Below, piece by piece: positions 49,082-58,097 of a DNA stretch of 64,000 bases. The position numbers and the translations under genes were made by a program. Under the pieces are notes generated by a model, which had not been told where the DNA came from, ran no database searches, and saw only the letters and a program-made list of their open reading frames with translations. Position 1 is the stretch's first letter, and each line of letters begins with the position of its first letter. Source of the stretch: Psychrobacillus sp044762855 (lineage in GTDB: Bacteria; Bacillota; Bacilli; Bacillales_A; Planococcaceae); NCBI RefSeq assembly GCF_044762855.1, contig NZ_JBIWFB010000002.1:372001-436000 (forward strand), written 5' to 3'.

Positions 49082-50107
49082 TTGAAAAATATTACAATCG
49101 CAGATGTAGCAGAGCATGCAAAGGTTTCTAAAAGTACCGTCTCTCAATATTTAAACAAACGATACGAGTATATGAGTGAGAAGACTCGTAAAAGAATTGA
49201 AACTACGATTGAAGAGTTAAACTATATTCCTAACAGTGTAGCGAGAAGCTTGAAGCAAAAATCGACCTTCACTGTTGGGGTTATTGTAGCTAATATTTTG
49301 CATTCATTTTCTACACAAGTCATTCGAGCAATTGAAAACTATTTTCATGAAAATGATTTTCATATTATTGTATGTAATGCCGATGATGAACCGAAAAAAG
49401 AAAAAAAATATATCGAAATGTTACTTGCTAAACAAGTGGATGGCTTTATCATCTTCCCTACAGGTGGAAATTTAGATTTATATGAAAATATAAAGAAGCA
49501 ACGTATACCAATTGTTTTTATGGATAGAAAAATCGACGATATGAATATTGCGACAGTCATGTTAGATAATGAGATGGCAGCTTCCATTGCAGTTGATAGG
49601 TTTGTTGAAAGCGGTTTCGATAGAATAGCAATTATTACAATGTCGATTATTCGGAATATTAGCCCTCGAGTAGAGCGGATAGAAGGATATAAAAAGGCAC
49701 TCCATCGACATGGTCTGAATTTGTATCCGGAGTATATTAAAACGGCAGATGTACATGATATTCAGCAAGTTATACATAAGCTATTTATATTAGAATCACC
49801 ACCTGAGGCAATCGTAGCTGGTAATGATATTGTACTGGCAGCATTACTAAAATATTTGAAAGAACATGATTTAAAGATACCAGAAGATGTTGCAGTAATA
49901 GGTATCGATGAAGTGCAATTCGCCAGTTTCTTTTCACCACCAGTAACGACTATTTCACAACCGGCAGTAGAAATGGCGAATAATGCGGTAAACCTATTAT
50001 TAGACCAAATAAATAACAAAAACAACACGAACGACACCGGCATAGTCAGATTACAACCGAGTTTAATAAAAAGAGAGTCCTGTTCAAGAAGTAATAAATC
50101 GATTTAG
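49082..50107 (+). CDS. LacI-family transcriptional regulator
   Basis: I prefer TTG 49082 (KNITIADVAEHAKVSKSTVSQYLN), since TGGGGTT lies at ribosome-site distance. ATG 49067 would include that site. The LacI HTH and hinge (residues 1-60) are followed by a periplasmic-binding-like effector domain with VIVANILHSFST, VDGFIIFPTGG and PEAIVAGNDIVL. The ligand is probably a pathway intermediate. The tandem TAAACCGGTTTA sites upstream of kdgK are its likely operators. Confidence 0.85.
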   Translation: MKNITIADVAEHAKVSKSTVSQYLNKRYEYMSEKTRKRIETTIEELNYIPNSVARSLKQKSTFTVGVIVANILHSFSTQVIRAIENYFHENDFHIIVCNADDEPKKEKKYIEMLLAKQVDGFIIFPTGGNLDLYENIKKQRIPIVFMDRKIDDMNIATVMLDNEMAASIAVDRFVESGFDRIAIITMSIIRNISPRVERIEGYKKALHRHGLNLYPEYIKTADVHDIQQVIHKLFILESPPEAIVAGNDIVLAALLKYLKEHDLKIPEDVAVIGIDEVQFASFFSPPVTTISQPAVEMANNAVNLLLDQINNKNNTNDTGIVRLQPSLIKRESCSRSNKSI

Positions 50108-50142
50108 TTATAAAAACATTCAGACAGTAAGGGGTAAAATAT

Positions 50143-51396
50143 ATGTTTACTAAAGATAAACGCGCTGTGCTTATTCTGTTATTTTTAGCAGGAGTTATCA
50201 ACTATCTAGATAGGTCTGCTCTTTCAATAGCGGCACCATATATTAAAGATGATTTAACGTTAACCGCAACGCAAATGGGGATTATATTTAGTAGTTTTTC
50301 TGTTGGATACGCAGTTTTTAACTTTTTAGGTGGGGTTGCATCAGATAAGTATGGTGCAAAAATGACGTTACTAGTTGCAATGATCGTTTGGTCATTATTT
50401 AGTGGTGCAATTGCACTTGCAGTAGGATTTGTAAGTTTGATTGTTATTCGTATTTTATTTGGAATGGGAGAAGGACCGCTTTCAGCGACTATAAATAAGA
50501 TGGTCAATAACTGGTTCCCAGCGGATCAGCGAGCGACCGCTGTCGGTTTAACAAATAGTGGGACACCGCTTGGCGGAGCAATCGCAGGTCCAATTGTAGG
50601 ATTTATTGCTATTTCTTATGGGTGGAGAATTTCATTCGTTATCATTATGCTAATCGGATTAGTTTGGGCATTCTTCTGGTGGAAGTTTGCGAAAGAAAAA
50701 CCAGCAACACAAGTCAAAAAAAATCAAATAAAAGAAGTAGCGGAAATAGCAGCAACCACAGAGCGAAAAATTCCACTAACATTTTATTTAAAACGCCGTA
50801 CTATTTTATTCACTGCTTTTGCATTTTTTGCATATAACTATGTTTTGTTCTTCTTCTTAACATGGTTCCCAAGCTATTTGATCGATGCGCGTGGATTAAG
50901 TGTAGAAGACATGAGTATTATTACAGTTATTCCTTGGATTGTTGGATTTATCGGTCTTGCAGCAGGTGGATTTGTTTCAGACAGATTCTTCAAAAAGTTT
51001 GCTGGAAGAGGCGTACTTTTTGCTCGTAAAGCTGTATTAGTTCCTTGTTTATTTATTTCTGCTGTATGTATCGGTTTTGCAGGACTTGTTTCTACAACAC
51101 TTGGAGCAGTATCACTAGTTGCTCTTTCCGTTTTCTTCCTTTACTTAACGGGAGCAATTTATTGGGCAGTTGTACAAGATGTTGTTGACCAAAGCAATGT
51201 TGGTTCTGTCGGTGGATTTATGCACTTCCTAGCAAACACAGCTGGGATTATTGGACCAACATTAACAGGATATCTAATCGATACTACTGGTACGTATACA
51301 GCAGCATTTTTATTGGCTGGTGGACTAGCAGTATTTGCATCGATTGCTGTAATATTCTTTGTTAAACCAATAATGAAAAAAGCAACTCTAGCATAA
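50143..51396 (+). CDS. MFS sugar-acid transporter (ACS family)
   Basis: This 417-residue protein has about 12 membrane helices. The N-terminal YLDRSALSIAAPYIKDDL and the RILFGMGEGPLSATINKMV motif are typical of the anion:cation symporter family (ExuT, GudP, LgoT). It probably imports the aldonate or uronate used by the operon. Given the enzymes, L-galactonate or L-gulonate is as likely as hexuronate. Confidence 0.85.
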   Translation: MFTKDKRAVLILLFLAGVINYLDRSALSIAAPYIKDDLTLTATQMGIIFSSFSVGYAVFNFLGGVASDKYGAKMTLLVAMIVWSLFSGAIALAVGFVSLIVIRILFGMGEGPLSATINKMVNNWFPADQRATAVGLTNSGTPLGGAIAGPIVGFIAISYGWRISFVIIMLIGLVWAFFWWKFAKEKPATQVKKNQIKEVAEIAATTERKIPLTFYLKRRTILFTAFAFFAYNYVLFFFLTWFPSYLIDARGLSVEDMSIITVIPWIVGFIGLAAGGFVSDRFFKKFAGRGVLFARKAVLVPCLFISAVCIGFAGLVSTTLGAVSLVALSVFFLYLTGAIYWAVVQDVVDQSNVGSVGGFMHFLANTAGIIGPTLTGYLIDTTGTYTAAFLLAGGLAVFASIAVIFFVKPIMKKATLA

Positions 51397-51406
51397 ATAG
51401 ATTTTC

Positions 51407-51440
51407 ATAGGAGTAGCTTAGTAGCTGCTCCTATTTTTAT
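51407..51440 (+). terminator. Hairpin between transporter and uxaA
   Basis: AGGAG and AGC pair with GCT and CTCCT (single unpaired bases), followed by ATTTTTA. It may reduce transcription of uxaA-uxaB. Confidence 0.55.
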
Positions 51441-51467
51441 ACATAATAATGAGAGGTAGGTATTCAT

Positions 51468-52973
51468 ATGACTGTTAACCAATCAATTATTCAAATTCAT
51501 GCTTCTGATAATGTGTGGATTACACTGAAAGATGTAGAACATGGGGAACATCTTCAAAAGGAAAGTTTTACAATTGCTGCTCAGGAACCCGTTCGTCGTG
51601 GACATAAAATTGCTATAAAGCCTATTAAAAAGGGCGAGAACATTATTAAATATGGTTTTCCTATCGGCCATGCAACGGAGGACATAGCGGTAGGCGATTT
51701 TGTTCACTCGCATAATGTAAAAACAAACTTAGAAGGAGAATTAAATTATTCTTATAAGCCAAACGAAAAGATTTTGACAGACCCTCCCAAAAAAGATACT
51801 CCCACTTTCCTTGGGTATAAGCGTGAAAATGGTGATGTTGGAGTAAGAAATGAATTATGGTTGATCAATACAGTCGGGTGTATTAATAAAGTAGCTGAAA
51901 ACCTGGCAAAAATGGGGAATAACGTGTTAAAAGCACCTAATTTCGATGGCGTACAATATTTTTCCCATCCATATGGTTGTTCGCAGTTAGGAGATGACTT
52001 AGAGTATACGCAAAAAATACTTGCAAATTTAATCCATCACCCAAACGCAGGAGCTGTAGTAGTACTCGGGCTAGGTTGTGAAAATAATTATATTGATTTA
52101 TTCAAAGAAGCTATTGGGGAGTATAATCCAAATCGAGTAAAATTCATGAGCGTTCAAGCAGAAGAGGACGAAATGGAAAAAGGACTTGAATTGATGACAG
52201 AAGCATTCGAATATGCAACTTCATTCGAACGTGAAGAAGTTCCTGTATCTGCCTTGAGAATCGGCTTGAAATGTGGGGGCAGTGACGGGCTTTCTGGTAT
52301 TACAGCTAATCCTTTATTAGGTTCTTTCTCGGATCGACTTATTGGATATGGAGGATCAACTGCTTTAACAGAAGTTCCTGAAATGTTCGGAGCAGAAACG
52401 ATTTTAATGGAACGAGCTAAAGACGAAGCAACGTTTAATGATATTGTTCATCTCATTAATGATTTCAAACATTACTTTATCAAATACGATCAACCAGTTT
52501 ATGAAAATCCTTCTCCAGGTAACAAAGAGGGCGGTATTACGACATTAGAAGAAAAATCATTAGGCTGTGTTCAAAAAGGTGGTTTTTCCACTGTTCAAGA
52601 TGTAATTGAATATGGAACTCGCATAAAAAATAATGGCTTAACGTTAATACAAGGTCCAGGCAACGACTTAGTTTCAGTTACAGCACTTGCAACATCTGGG
52701 TGTCAAATTGTCATCTTTACAACCGGAAGGGGTACGCCATTCGGTGGTCCAACACCAACCGTAAAAGTATCTACGAATACGCCACTTTCTGAGAAAAAGA
52801 AAAACTGGATTGACTTTAATGCAGGAAAGCTTGTGGAAGACGTTTCTATGGAACAAATGACAGACAACTTTTTCGACTATATTGTAGATGTAGCTTCTGG
52901 GAAAAAGTTAACGAACAATGAAGTATTTGGTTTCAAAGAAATAGCGATTTTCAAAGATGGAGTCACTATGTAA
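51468..52973 (+). CDS. uxaA: Altronate dehydratase
   Basis: This 501-residue fused enzyme has an N-terminal SAF domain (about 1-90) and the large dehydratase domain with GCxxN/GCSQLG and GLGCENNY motifs. It dehydrates D-altronate to 2-keto-3-deoxygluconate and needs Fe or Mn. Complete length and Cys positions agree with UxaA. The AGAGGTAGG ribosome site precedes the ATG. Confidence 0.93.
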   Translation: MTVNQSIIQIHASDNVWITLKDVEHGEHLQKESFTIAAQEPVRRGHKIAIKPIKKGENIIKYGFPIGHATEDIAVGDFVHSHNVKTNLEGELNYSYKPNEKILTDPPKKDTPTFLGYKRENGDVGVRNELWLINTVGCINKVAENLAKMGNNVLKAPNFDGVQYFSHPYGCSQLGDDLEYTQKILANLIHHPNAGAVVVLGLGCENNYIDLFKEAIGEYNPNRVKFMSVQAEEDEMEKGLELMTEAFEYATSFEREEVPVSALRIGLKCGGSDGLSGITANPLLGSFSDRLIGYGGSTALTEVPEMFGAETILMERAKDEATFNDIVHLINDFKHYFIKYDQPVYENPSPGNKEGGITTLEEKSLGCVQKGGFSTVQDVIEYGTRIKNNGLTLIQGPGNDLVSVTALATSGCQIVIFTTGRGTPFGGPTPTVKVSTNTPLSEKKKNWIDFNAGKLVEDVSMEQMTDNFFDYIVDVASGKKLTNNEVFGFKEIAIFKDGVTM

Positions 52974-52983
52974 GGGGGGCGAG

Positions 52984-54477
52984 ATGAAAAAAATGGTACA
53001 GAAGTTAAATCAATTAACGTATAACGAAATGTCAAGTGATCCAATAAAGAATGATTATCCAATCCGTATTATGCAAGTAGGGGATGGAAACTTTATTCGT
53101 GGGTTTATCGACTGGATGATTTACGAGTTAAACCGAAAAACAGAATTTCAAGGTAGTATTGTGTCGCTACAAGCTACGCCAAGGGGAAAAACGGTTCCTA
53201 AACTGCAACAACAAGATAATTTGTTTACTTTACTATTGCGCGGAATTCAAGACGGTAAAATAGTGAATGAAAAACATCTAGTAGATTCGATTTCCAAATC
53301 AATTAATCCTTATACAGACTGGAAAGAAACACTCAAATTAGCAGAACAAGAGGAATTGGAATTTCTATTTTCCAATACAACAGAAGCAGGCATCAAGTAT
53401 GAAAAGGAACCTTTTTCGGAAGAAACTTGTCCTCTTTCATTTCCGGCGAAAGTAGTTTCACTTCTATATCACCGTTTCCTTCATTTTAATGGAAATCCAG
53501 ATAAAGGGTGGACAATCATTCCTTGTGAGCTTATTGAAAACAATGGAGATGAGTTAAAAAAGATTTGCTTACAACTTGCAAAAGATTGGGAGCTTTCTTC
53601 CGACTTTTTCACTTGGCTAAATGCAGCATGTACATTTTGTAATACACTGGTTGATCGAATTGTACCAGGCTATCCCACAAACGAAGATACTAAATTATTT
53701 GAGGAATTTGGCTATGAGGATGAGCTTTTAACTGTTGCAGAACCATATCATTTATTTGTCATAGAAGGACCAGCTTTCGTACAAGAAAAACTCCCTTTTC
53801 AAGCAGCGGGATTAAATGTTCAATTTGATGAAGTAGATCTTTATAGAGAATTGAAAGTAAAGCTTTTAAATGCTCCCCATACGATGCTAGCATCTATTGG
53901 ACTTGCATTAGGTATTGAAAGTGTCCGAGAAGGGATGGAAGATAGACTCGTTTCTTCCTTCGTTACGGGTGCTTTAAAAGAAGAAATTCGTGAAACTTTA
54001 CCGTCTGCTGGAAAAGAAAAAGCATTACCTTTTATAGAGCAAGTTTTTGACCGATTTGCTAATCCTACTATTTATCACCGTTTAGCAGATATTAGTTTAA
54101 ATAGTTATGCTAAATTTAAAGCTAGAATATGGCCAAGCATATTCCAATACACGAAAGCATTTGGACACCCTCCAAAAAGATTAGTTTTTGCTTTTGCAGC
54201 ATTGCTTTATTATTTTGAAGGAGTACATATAAATCGTAAGTATGAAGTAAAAGATGATTTACGTATTATTCAAAAGTTCCAAGCATTTTACAATGAATTA
54301 AATCATTCACTAGAACAAACAACGCAATTTATCGAAACGATAATCATGGAAGATTTCTCAGAGTCAAAAGAAAATATTGCAGATATAGCATTAGCTGTAG
54401 CGAAAGAATTTCTCTTTATCCGGGAAGTTGGAATGAAAGCTGCGCTAGAAAAAATAGAAAGAGAGAGTGCCTTATGA
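52984..54477 (+). CDS. uxaB: Tagaturonate reductase
   Basis: ATG 52984 follows AAGGGGGG. ATG 52957 overlaps the uxaA end. The 497-residue long-chain mannitol dehydrogenase-family enzyme has an NAD motif (IMQVGDGNFIRGF), the segment KLLNAPHTMLASIGLALG, and a C-terminal helical domain. It reduces D-tagaturonate to D-altronate. The stop overlaps the next ATG by 4 bases. Confidence 0.92.
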   Translation: MKKMVQKLNQLTYNEMSSDPIKNDYPIRIMQVGDGNFIRGFIDWMIYELNRKTEFQGSIVSLQATPRGKTVPKLQQQDNLFTLLLRGIQDGKIVNEKHLVDSISKSINPYTDWKETLKLAEQEELEFLFSNTTEAGIKYEKEPFSEETCPLSFPAKVVSLLYHRFLHFNGNPDKGWTIIPCELIENNGDELKKICLQLAKDWELSSDFFTWLNAACTFCNTLVDRIVPGYPTNEDTKLFEEFGYEDELLTVAEPYHLFVIEGPAFVQEKLPFQAAGLNVQFDEVDLYRELKVKLLNAPHTMLASIGLALGIESVREGMEDRLVSSFVTGALKEEIRETLPSAGKEKALPFIEQVFDRFANPTIYHRLADISLNSYAKFKARIWPSIFQYTKAFGHPPKRLVFAFAALLYYFEGVHINRKYEVKDDLRIIQKFQAFYNELNHSLEQTTQFIETIIMEDFSESKENIADIALAVAKEFLFIREVGMKAALEKIERESAL

Positions 54478-55487
54478 AAGTAATCACATGTACAGAGCCA
54501 GGAAAAATGGATGAAATTACATTAGATAAACCAGAAATTCTTGCGGATGGGGAAGTAATAGTTGCTATTAAGCGTGTTGGTATTTGTGGCACAGATATCC
54601 ATGCATTTGGAGGCAATCAACCTTTTTTTAGTTATCCACGTGTTTTAGGTCATGAACTTGCGGGAGTAATTGAAGCTACTGCTAGTGATGTAGAAAATAT
54701 ACAAATTGGAGATAAGGTAACGATTATCCCTTATTTACATTGCGGAGAATGTTTGGCATGTACAAGTGGTAAAACAAATTGTTGTACGCAAATGCAAGTG
54801 TTAGGAGTTCATGTAGACGGGGGAATGGCTGAATACTTAAAAGTTCCTGCCAGTCATGTATTCGTTGTGAACAGTCTGTCTTTAAATGATGCTGCAATGG
54901 TAGAGCCTTTAAGTATCGGAGCGCATGCAGTCCGTAGAGCAGCGATTCAACAAGGAGAAACAGTACTTATCATTGGTGCAGGTCCAATAGGTCTTGGTGC
55001 AGCCCGGTTTGCCAAACTGCAAGGTGCAAAAACGATTATGATGGATATTAGTGAAGAACGTCTGCGATTTGCCAAAGAATGGACTGCATGTGACGTAACA
55101 GTTGCTGCAACGGATGACGCAATAGAAAAGCTAAAAGAAGTAAATAACGGCTCTCTTCCTTCTGTTGTCATGGATGCAACTGGCAATAAACAATCGATGA
55201 CGACTGCATTTAATTATGTGAATCATGGAGGAAAGCTTGTGTATGTGGGACTTGTAAAAGATTCTATTACATTCTTTAATCCAGATTTCCATGCGAAAGA
55301 ACTAACGCTTCTTGGTAGTCGTAATGCGACAAAAGAAGATTTTGAATATGTTATTAGTTGCTTAGAAAAGGGACAAGTTTCCTCTAGCTATGTGACAAAC
55401 CAAATTCAGTTTGACGAGGTAAATTCATACTTCCAAGCTGGAAACTTCCGTACAAATAAAACGTTGATTACTGTAAGTGAATCTTAA
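54474..55487 (+). CDS. Zinc dehydrogenase, probable L-galactonate 5-dehydrogenase (LgoD/YjjN type)
   Basis: This 337-residue medium-chain dehydrogenase has CGTDIHAFGGNQPFFSYPR, VLGHE, a structural zinc CGECLACTSGKTNCC, GAGPIG and SRNATKEDFEYV, closely like E. coli LgoD (YjjN). LgoD oxidises L-galactonate to D-tagaturonate, the substrate of the coupled uxaB product. It is co-translated with uxaB. The substrate assignment is inferred from that similarity and coupling. Confidence 0.75.
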   Translation: MKVITCTEPGKMDEITLDKPEILADGEVIVAIKRVGICGTDIHAFGGNQPFFSYPRVLGHELAGVIEATASDVENIQIGDKVTIIPYLHCGECLACTSGKTNCCTQMQVLGVHVDGGMAEYLKVPASHVFVVNSLSLNDAAMVEPLSIGAHAVRRAAIQQGETVLIIGAGPIGLGAARFAKLQGAKTIMMDISEERLRFAKEWTACDVTVAATDDAIEKLKEVNNGSLPSVVMDATGNKQSMTTAFNYVNHGGKLVYVGLVKDSITFFNPDFHAKELTLLGSRNATKEDFEYVISCLEKGQVSSSYVTNQIQFDEVNSYFQAGNFRTNKTLITVSES

Positions 55488-55494
55488 AACAAGG

Positions 55495-55526
55495 AAAGCC
55501 CTAGACTAATGTTTAGGGCTTTTTTG
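55495..55526 (+). terminator. Terminator of the sugar-acid operon
   Basis: AAGCCCTA pairs with TAGGGCTT and is followed by TTTTT. Confidence 0.88.
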
Positions 55527-55624
55527 CATTGTATGAGATATATAGGGAAAATGGGGCGTAAGGTATGCTAAAAAAACAGAATTTTATCCAGTTTTCTAAT
55601 TAAGCAAATCCAGTAAATGGCTTT

Positions 55625-55730
55625 GGGCAACCAATTGATCGTTGAAAGCAACTAAATCTACTCCGAAAGCAACTAAAATCGGCGCGAGGGCAACTAAATT
55701 GCATATGAAAGTAACTAATTCATAAAGCAC
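55625..55730. repeat. 21-nt periodic array, GCAACTAA core (right)
   Basis: GCAACTAA-like cores recur at 55627, 55648, 55669, 55690 and 55711, exactly 21 bases apart, in the same orientation and order as the left array. No gene is seen in 55527-55624. Confidence 0.8.
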
Positions 55731-55954
55731 CAAGCTTACTTGAAGTGAGAGGACAATGGTTTTGACATATTCGAGGAATAATTTGTCTTAAAGCCAGCCG
55801 AACTCACTAGGCAACATCTGATAGACCGGTTTTGTCGTGTTCAGCGATCTTATCGTTGAGTTCGAAATACCTTTTTTGTCGTGTTCGCAGTGTATATTGT
55901 CTCATTCAACCACTTATTGTTAATTTCGGACACTGATATATAAGTATTTTCCAT
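55731..55954. repeat. Middle part of the right composite repeat
   Basis: It aligns with 43916-44096, with ACATCTG, TCGTGTTC units and GTTAATTTCGGACACT. Here the TTGTC-GTTC units are more numerous (near 55830, 55850, 55875, 55898) and spaced about 21-23 bases. Confidence 0.65.
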
Positions 55955-56146
55955 TGATTTTCGATGCAGACGTCGACTCCTGCCGAGGCCAACAGGATGT
56001 TGGTCACGAAGGAGTTGCCACACGATGTGGCGCTCTTAGCCTTTGTTCCTCCGTTGGGCAAATGAGCCATTCCAACGTACGCCTAAGGGCGGCGGGGATG
56101 GCTCATCGCACACCCGGCGGAAAGCGTACGACTGCATCGAAAATCA
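55955..56146. repeat. Palindrome-ended GC-rich repeat (right)
   Basis: The ends TGATTTTCGATGCA and TGCATCGAAAATCA are perfect inverted repeats. The interior is GC-rich and carries the GGAAAGCGTACG motif. It is homologous to 44097-44231 and somewhat longer. Frames inside it are not considered genes. 56147-56340 shows no gene. Confidence 0.75.
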
Positions 56147-56361
56147 CTGCGGTCACTTCATTCAACTCGCTAGAATGTATTATATCTATAAGTTGTCCTA
56201 TCGACTGCATAATTCATCTTCTAATGTGTGCCTGAGCTACATTCCAAATCTTCCTACGATCACGCAGAAGATATTCTTTTTCATATTAATCTCCCAAAAT
56301 ATTTTTATTTTCAGTATAATGAAATAGTAAGTGTTTTACTATTTACAAAGGGGATGGAGAA

Positions 56362-57501
56362 ATGAATTTTGATTTGACGCAAGAACAACAAATGATCCGT
56401 AAAACGATTCATGAATTTGCGGATGAAGTAGTCGCGCCGGGCGCAATTGAGCGAGACAAAACGAAAGAGTTTCCAAAAGAAATCTTTAAACAGCTAGCCG
56501 ACATGGGGATGATGGGCTTGCCGTTTGCAGAAGAGTACGAGGGAGCAGGAGCAGATACAGTTAGTTTTGCAATTGTAACAGAGGAGCTAAGTCGTGCTTG
56601 TGCATCAACAGGTATAACTTACTCTGCACATATTTCACTTGGAGGAGCACCTCTAAACTTGTTTGGAACAGAAGAACAGAAACAAAAATATTTAGTACCA
56701 ATTTGTACAGGAGAATCATTCGGAGCATTTGGGTTAACAGAGCCTAACGCTGGATCAGATGCAGGAGGAACTCAAACGACTGCAAAAGAAGATGGTGGAG
56801 ACTTTGTGATTAATGGTAACAAGTCATTTATCACAAATGCAAGCTATGCCAAGCATCTAGCATTAACGGCAATAACTGATGTAAAGGATGGGAAAAAAGA
56901 AATATCTGCGATTATTGTACCAACCGATGCAGAAGGATTTAAAGTTATCGATAATTACGAGAAAATGGGCCTTAACGCTTCTAATACGACAGAATTAGTA
57001 ATGGAGAATGTTCGCGTACCGCAAGAAAACTTGCTTGGAAAACGTGGTAATGGATTTAGACAATTTTTAGTGACGCTTGACGGTGGACGAATCGGTATTG
57101 GAGCAATGGCAGTCGGAATTGCTCAAGCTGCATTTGACCGTGCATTACGCTATTCAAAAGAACGAAAACAATTTGGTAAAACTTTATCTGAGTTCCAAGT
57201 AACGCAATTTAAGCTAGCAGATATGGCGATGAAAATCGAATTGGCTCGAACAATGGTATATAAAGCGGCATGGTTGAAAGACCAAGGGCGAGCGTTTGGA
57301 AAAGAAGCGGCTATGTGCAAACTGTATGCTTCAGAAATTGCAATGGAAGTGGCAGATCAAGCAATTCAAATTCATGGCGGATATGGGTATATGAAAGAAT
57401 ATGAAGTAGAACGTTTCATGAGAGATGCGAAGCTATTAGAAATAGGAGAAGGTACATCTGAAGTACAGCGCATGGTAATCGCAAGACATATCGGTTGCTA
57501 A
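56362..57501 (+). CDS. Acyl-CoA dehydrogenase
   Basis: This 379-residue flavoprotein has the N-terminal helical, middle beta and C-terminal helical domains of the family. The FAD/substrate motifs GAFGLTEPNAGSDAGGTQT and SFITNASYAKH are present, and the catalytic Glu lies in the C-terminal RMVIARHIG-preceding IGEGTSEVQR. It closely resembles short-chain (butyryl) acyl-CoA dehydrogenases of fatty acid oxidation. A GGGGATGGAG ribosome site precedes it. It lies just outside the right repeat. Confidence 0.9.
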   Translation: MNFDLTQEQQMIRKTIHEFADEVVAPGAIERDKTKEFPKEIFKQLADMGMMGLPFAEEYEGAGADTVSFAIVTEELSRACASTGITYSAHISLGGAPLNLFGTEEQKQKYLVPICTGESFGAFGLTEPNAGSDAGGTQTTAKEDGGDFVINGNKSFITNASYAKHLALTAITDVKDGKKEISAIIVPTDAEGFKVIDNYEKMGLNASNTTELVMENVRVPQENLLGKRGNGFRQFLVTLDGGRIGIGAMAVGIAQAAFDRALRYSKERKQFGKTLSEFQVTQFKLADMAMKIELARTMVYKAAWLKDQGRAFGKEAAMCKLYASEIAMEVADQAIQIHGGYGYMKEYEVERFMRDAKLLEIGEGTSEVQRMVIARHIGC

Positions 57502-57638
57502 GTCGAAATTATGTCTAAATTGTCACAAAGAAATAAAACTTCCCCCTTAGGACTTTTCGTTTTCACTAGAATGCAGTACAATATTAGTGTTGACTAATTC
57601 TATTTAGAAAAGTACATACTCAAGAGGGAGGGTAAATT

Positions 57639-58007
57639 ATGAAAAAGAATCCAATTATTCCGTTTTTATTAATTATGGGATTTGGTATTGGTTTAATTTT
57701 CTTCTTATCGATTCAAGGTGTTAATAACAAAGAAGAAATGGCTGCTACAGAAGAAAATGCTGAAGGCGGCGGTGAAGCTGCATCTGCAGGAGAGTTCGAC
57801 CCAGAAGCACTAGCTCAAGGTAAATGTATCGGATGTCACGGTAACAGTTATGAAGGACAAGGTGCTTTCCCATCACTAGTAGGAACACCACTTTCAGAAG
57901 ATGAAATTAAAGACATTTTAGCTAACGGTAAAGGTGCAATGCCAGGTGGTTTAGTACCAACTGAAAACATCGATGCTATGGCTGCTTGGGTTAAATCATT
58001 AGAATAG
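57639..58007 (+). CDS. cccA: Membrane-anchored cytochrome c550
   Basis: This 122-residue c-type cytochrome has an N-terminal membrane anchor (6-26), an acidic Gly/Ala-rich linker, heme-binding C63-I-G-C66-H67, and axial Met M101 (GAMPGG). It transfers electrons at the outer membrane face to a terminal oxidase. In B. subtilis cccA lies directly downstream of the sigA region, before trmK, which marks where synteny resumes here. Confidence 0.93.
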   Translation: MKKNPIIPFLLIMGFGIGLIFFLSIQGVNNKEEMAATEENAEGGGEAASAGEFDPEALAQGKCIGCHGNSYEGQGAFPSLVGTPLSEDEIKDILANGKGAMPGGLVPTENIDAMAAWVKSLE

Positions 58008-58016
58008 TATCATTTT

Positions 58017-58057
58017 AAAAAGATCATCGATTCTATAAAAGAATCGAGGTCTTTTTT
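58017..58057 (+). terminator. Intrinsic terminator after cccA
   Basis: AAAGATCATCGATTC pairs with GAATCGAGGTCTTT (few mismatches) and is followed by TTTTTT. Confidence 0.85.
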
Positions 58058-58097
58058 AGTTTTTGTTATAATGAAATGTGGAAGAGGTGTTTACTAT

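Noticed and set aside
55954..56327. Two overlapping plus-strand frames of 93 and 94 codons
   Set aside because: They lie inside the GC-rich palindromic repeat and its flank, have no ribosome site, and the composition is that of the repeat.
56362..57501. Acyl-CoA dehydrogenase as part of the sugar-acid pathway
   Set aside because: It lies outside the right repeat, after the operon terminator, and has no enzymatic link to the pathway.
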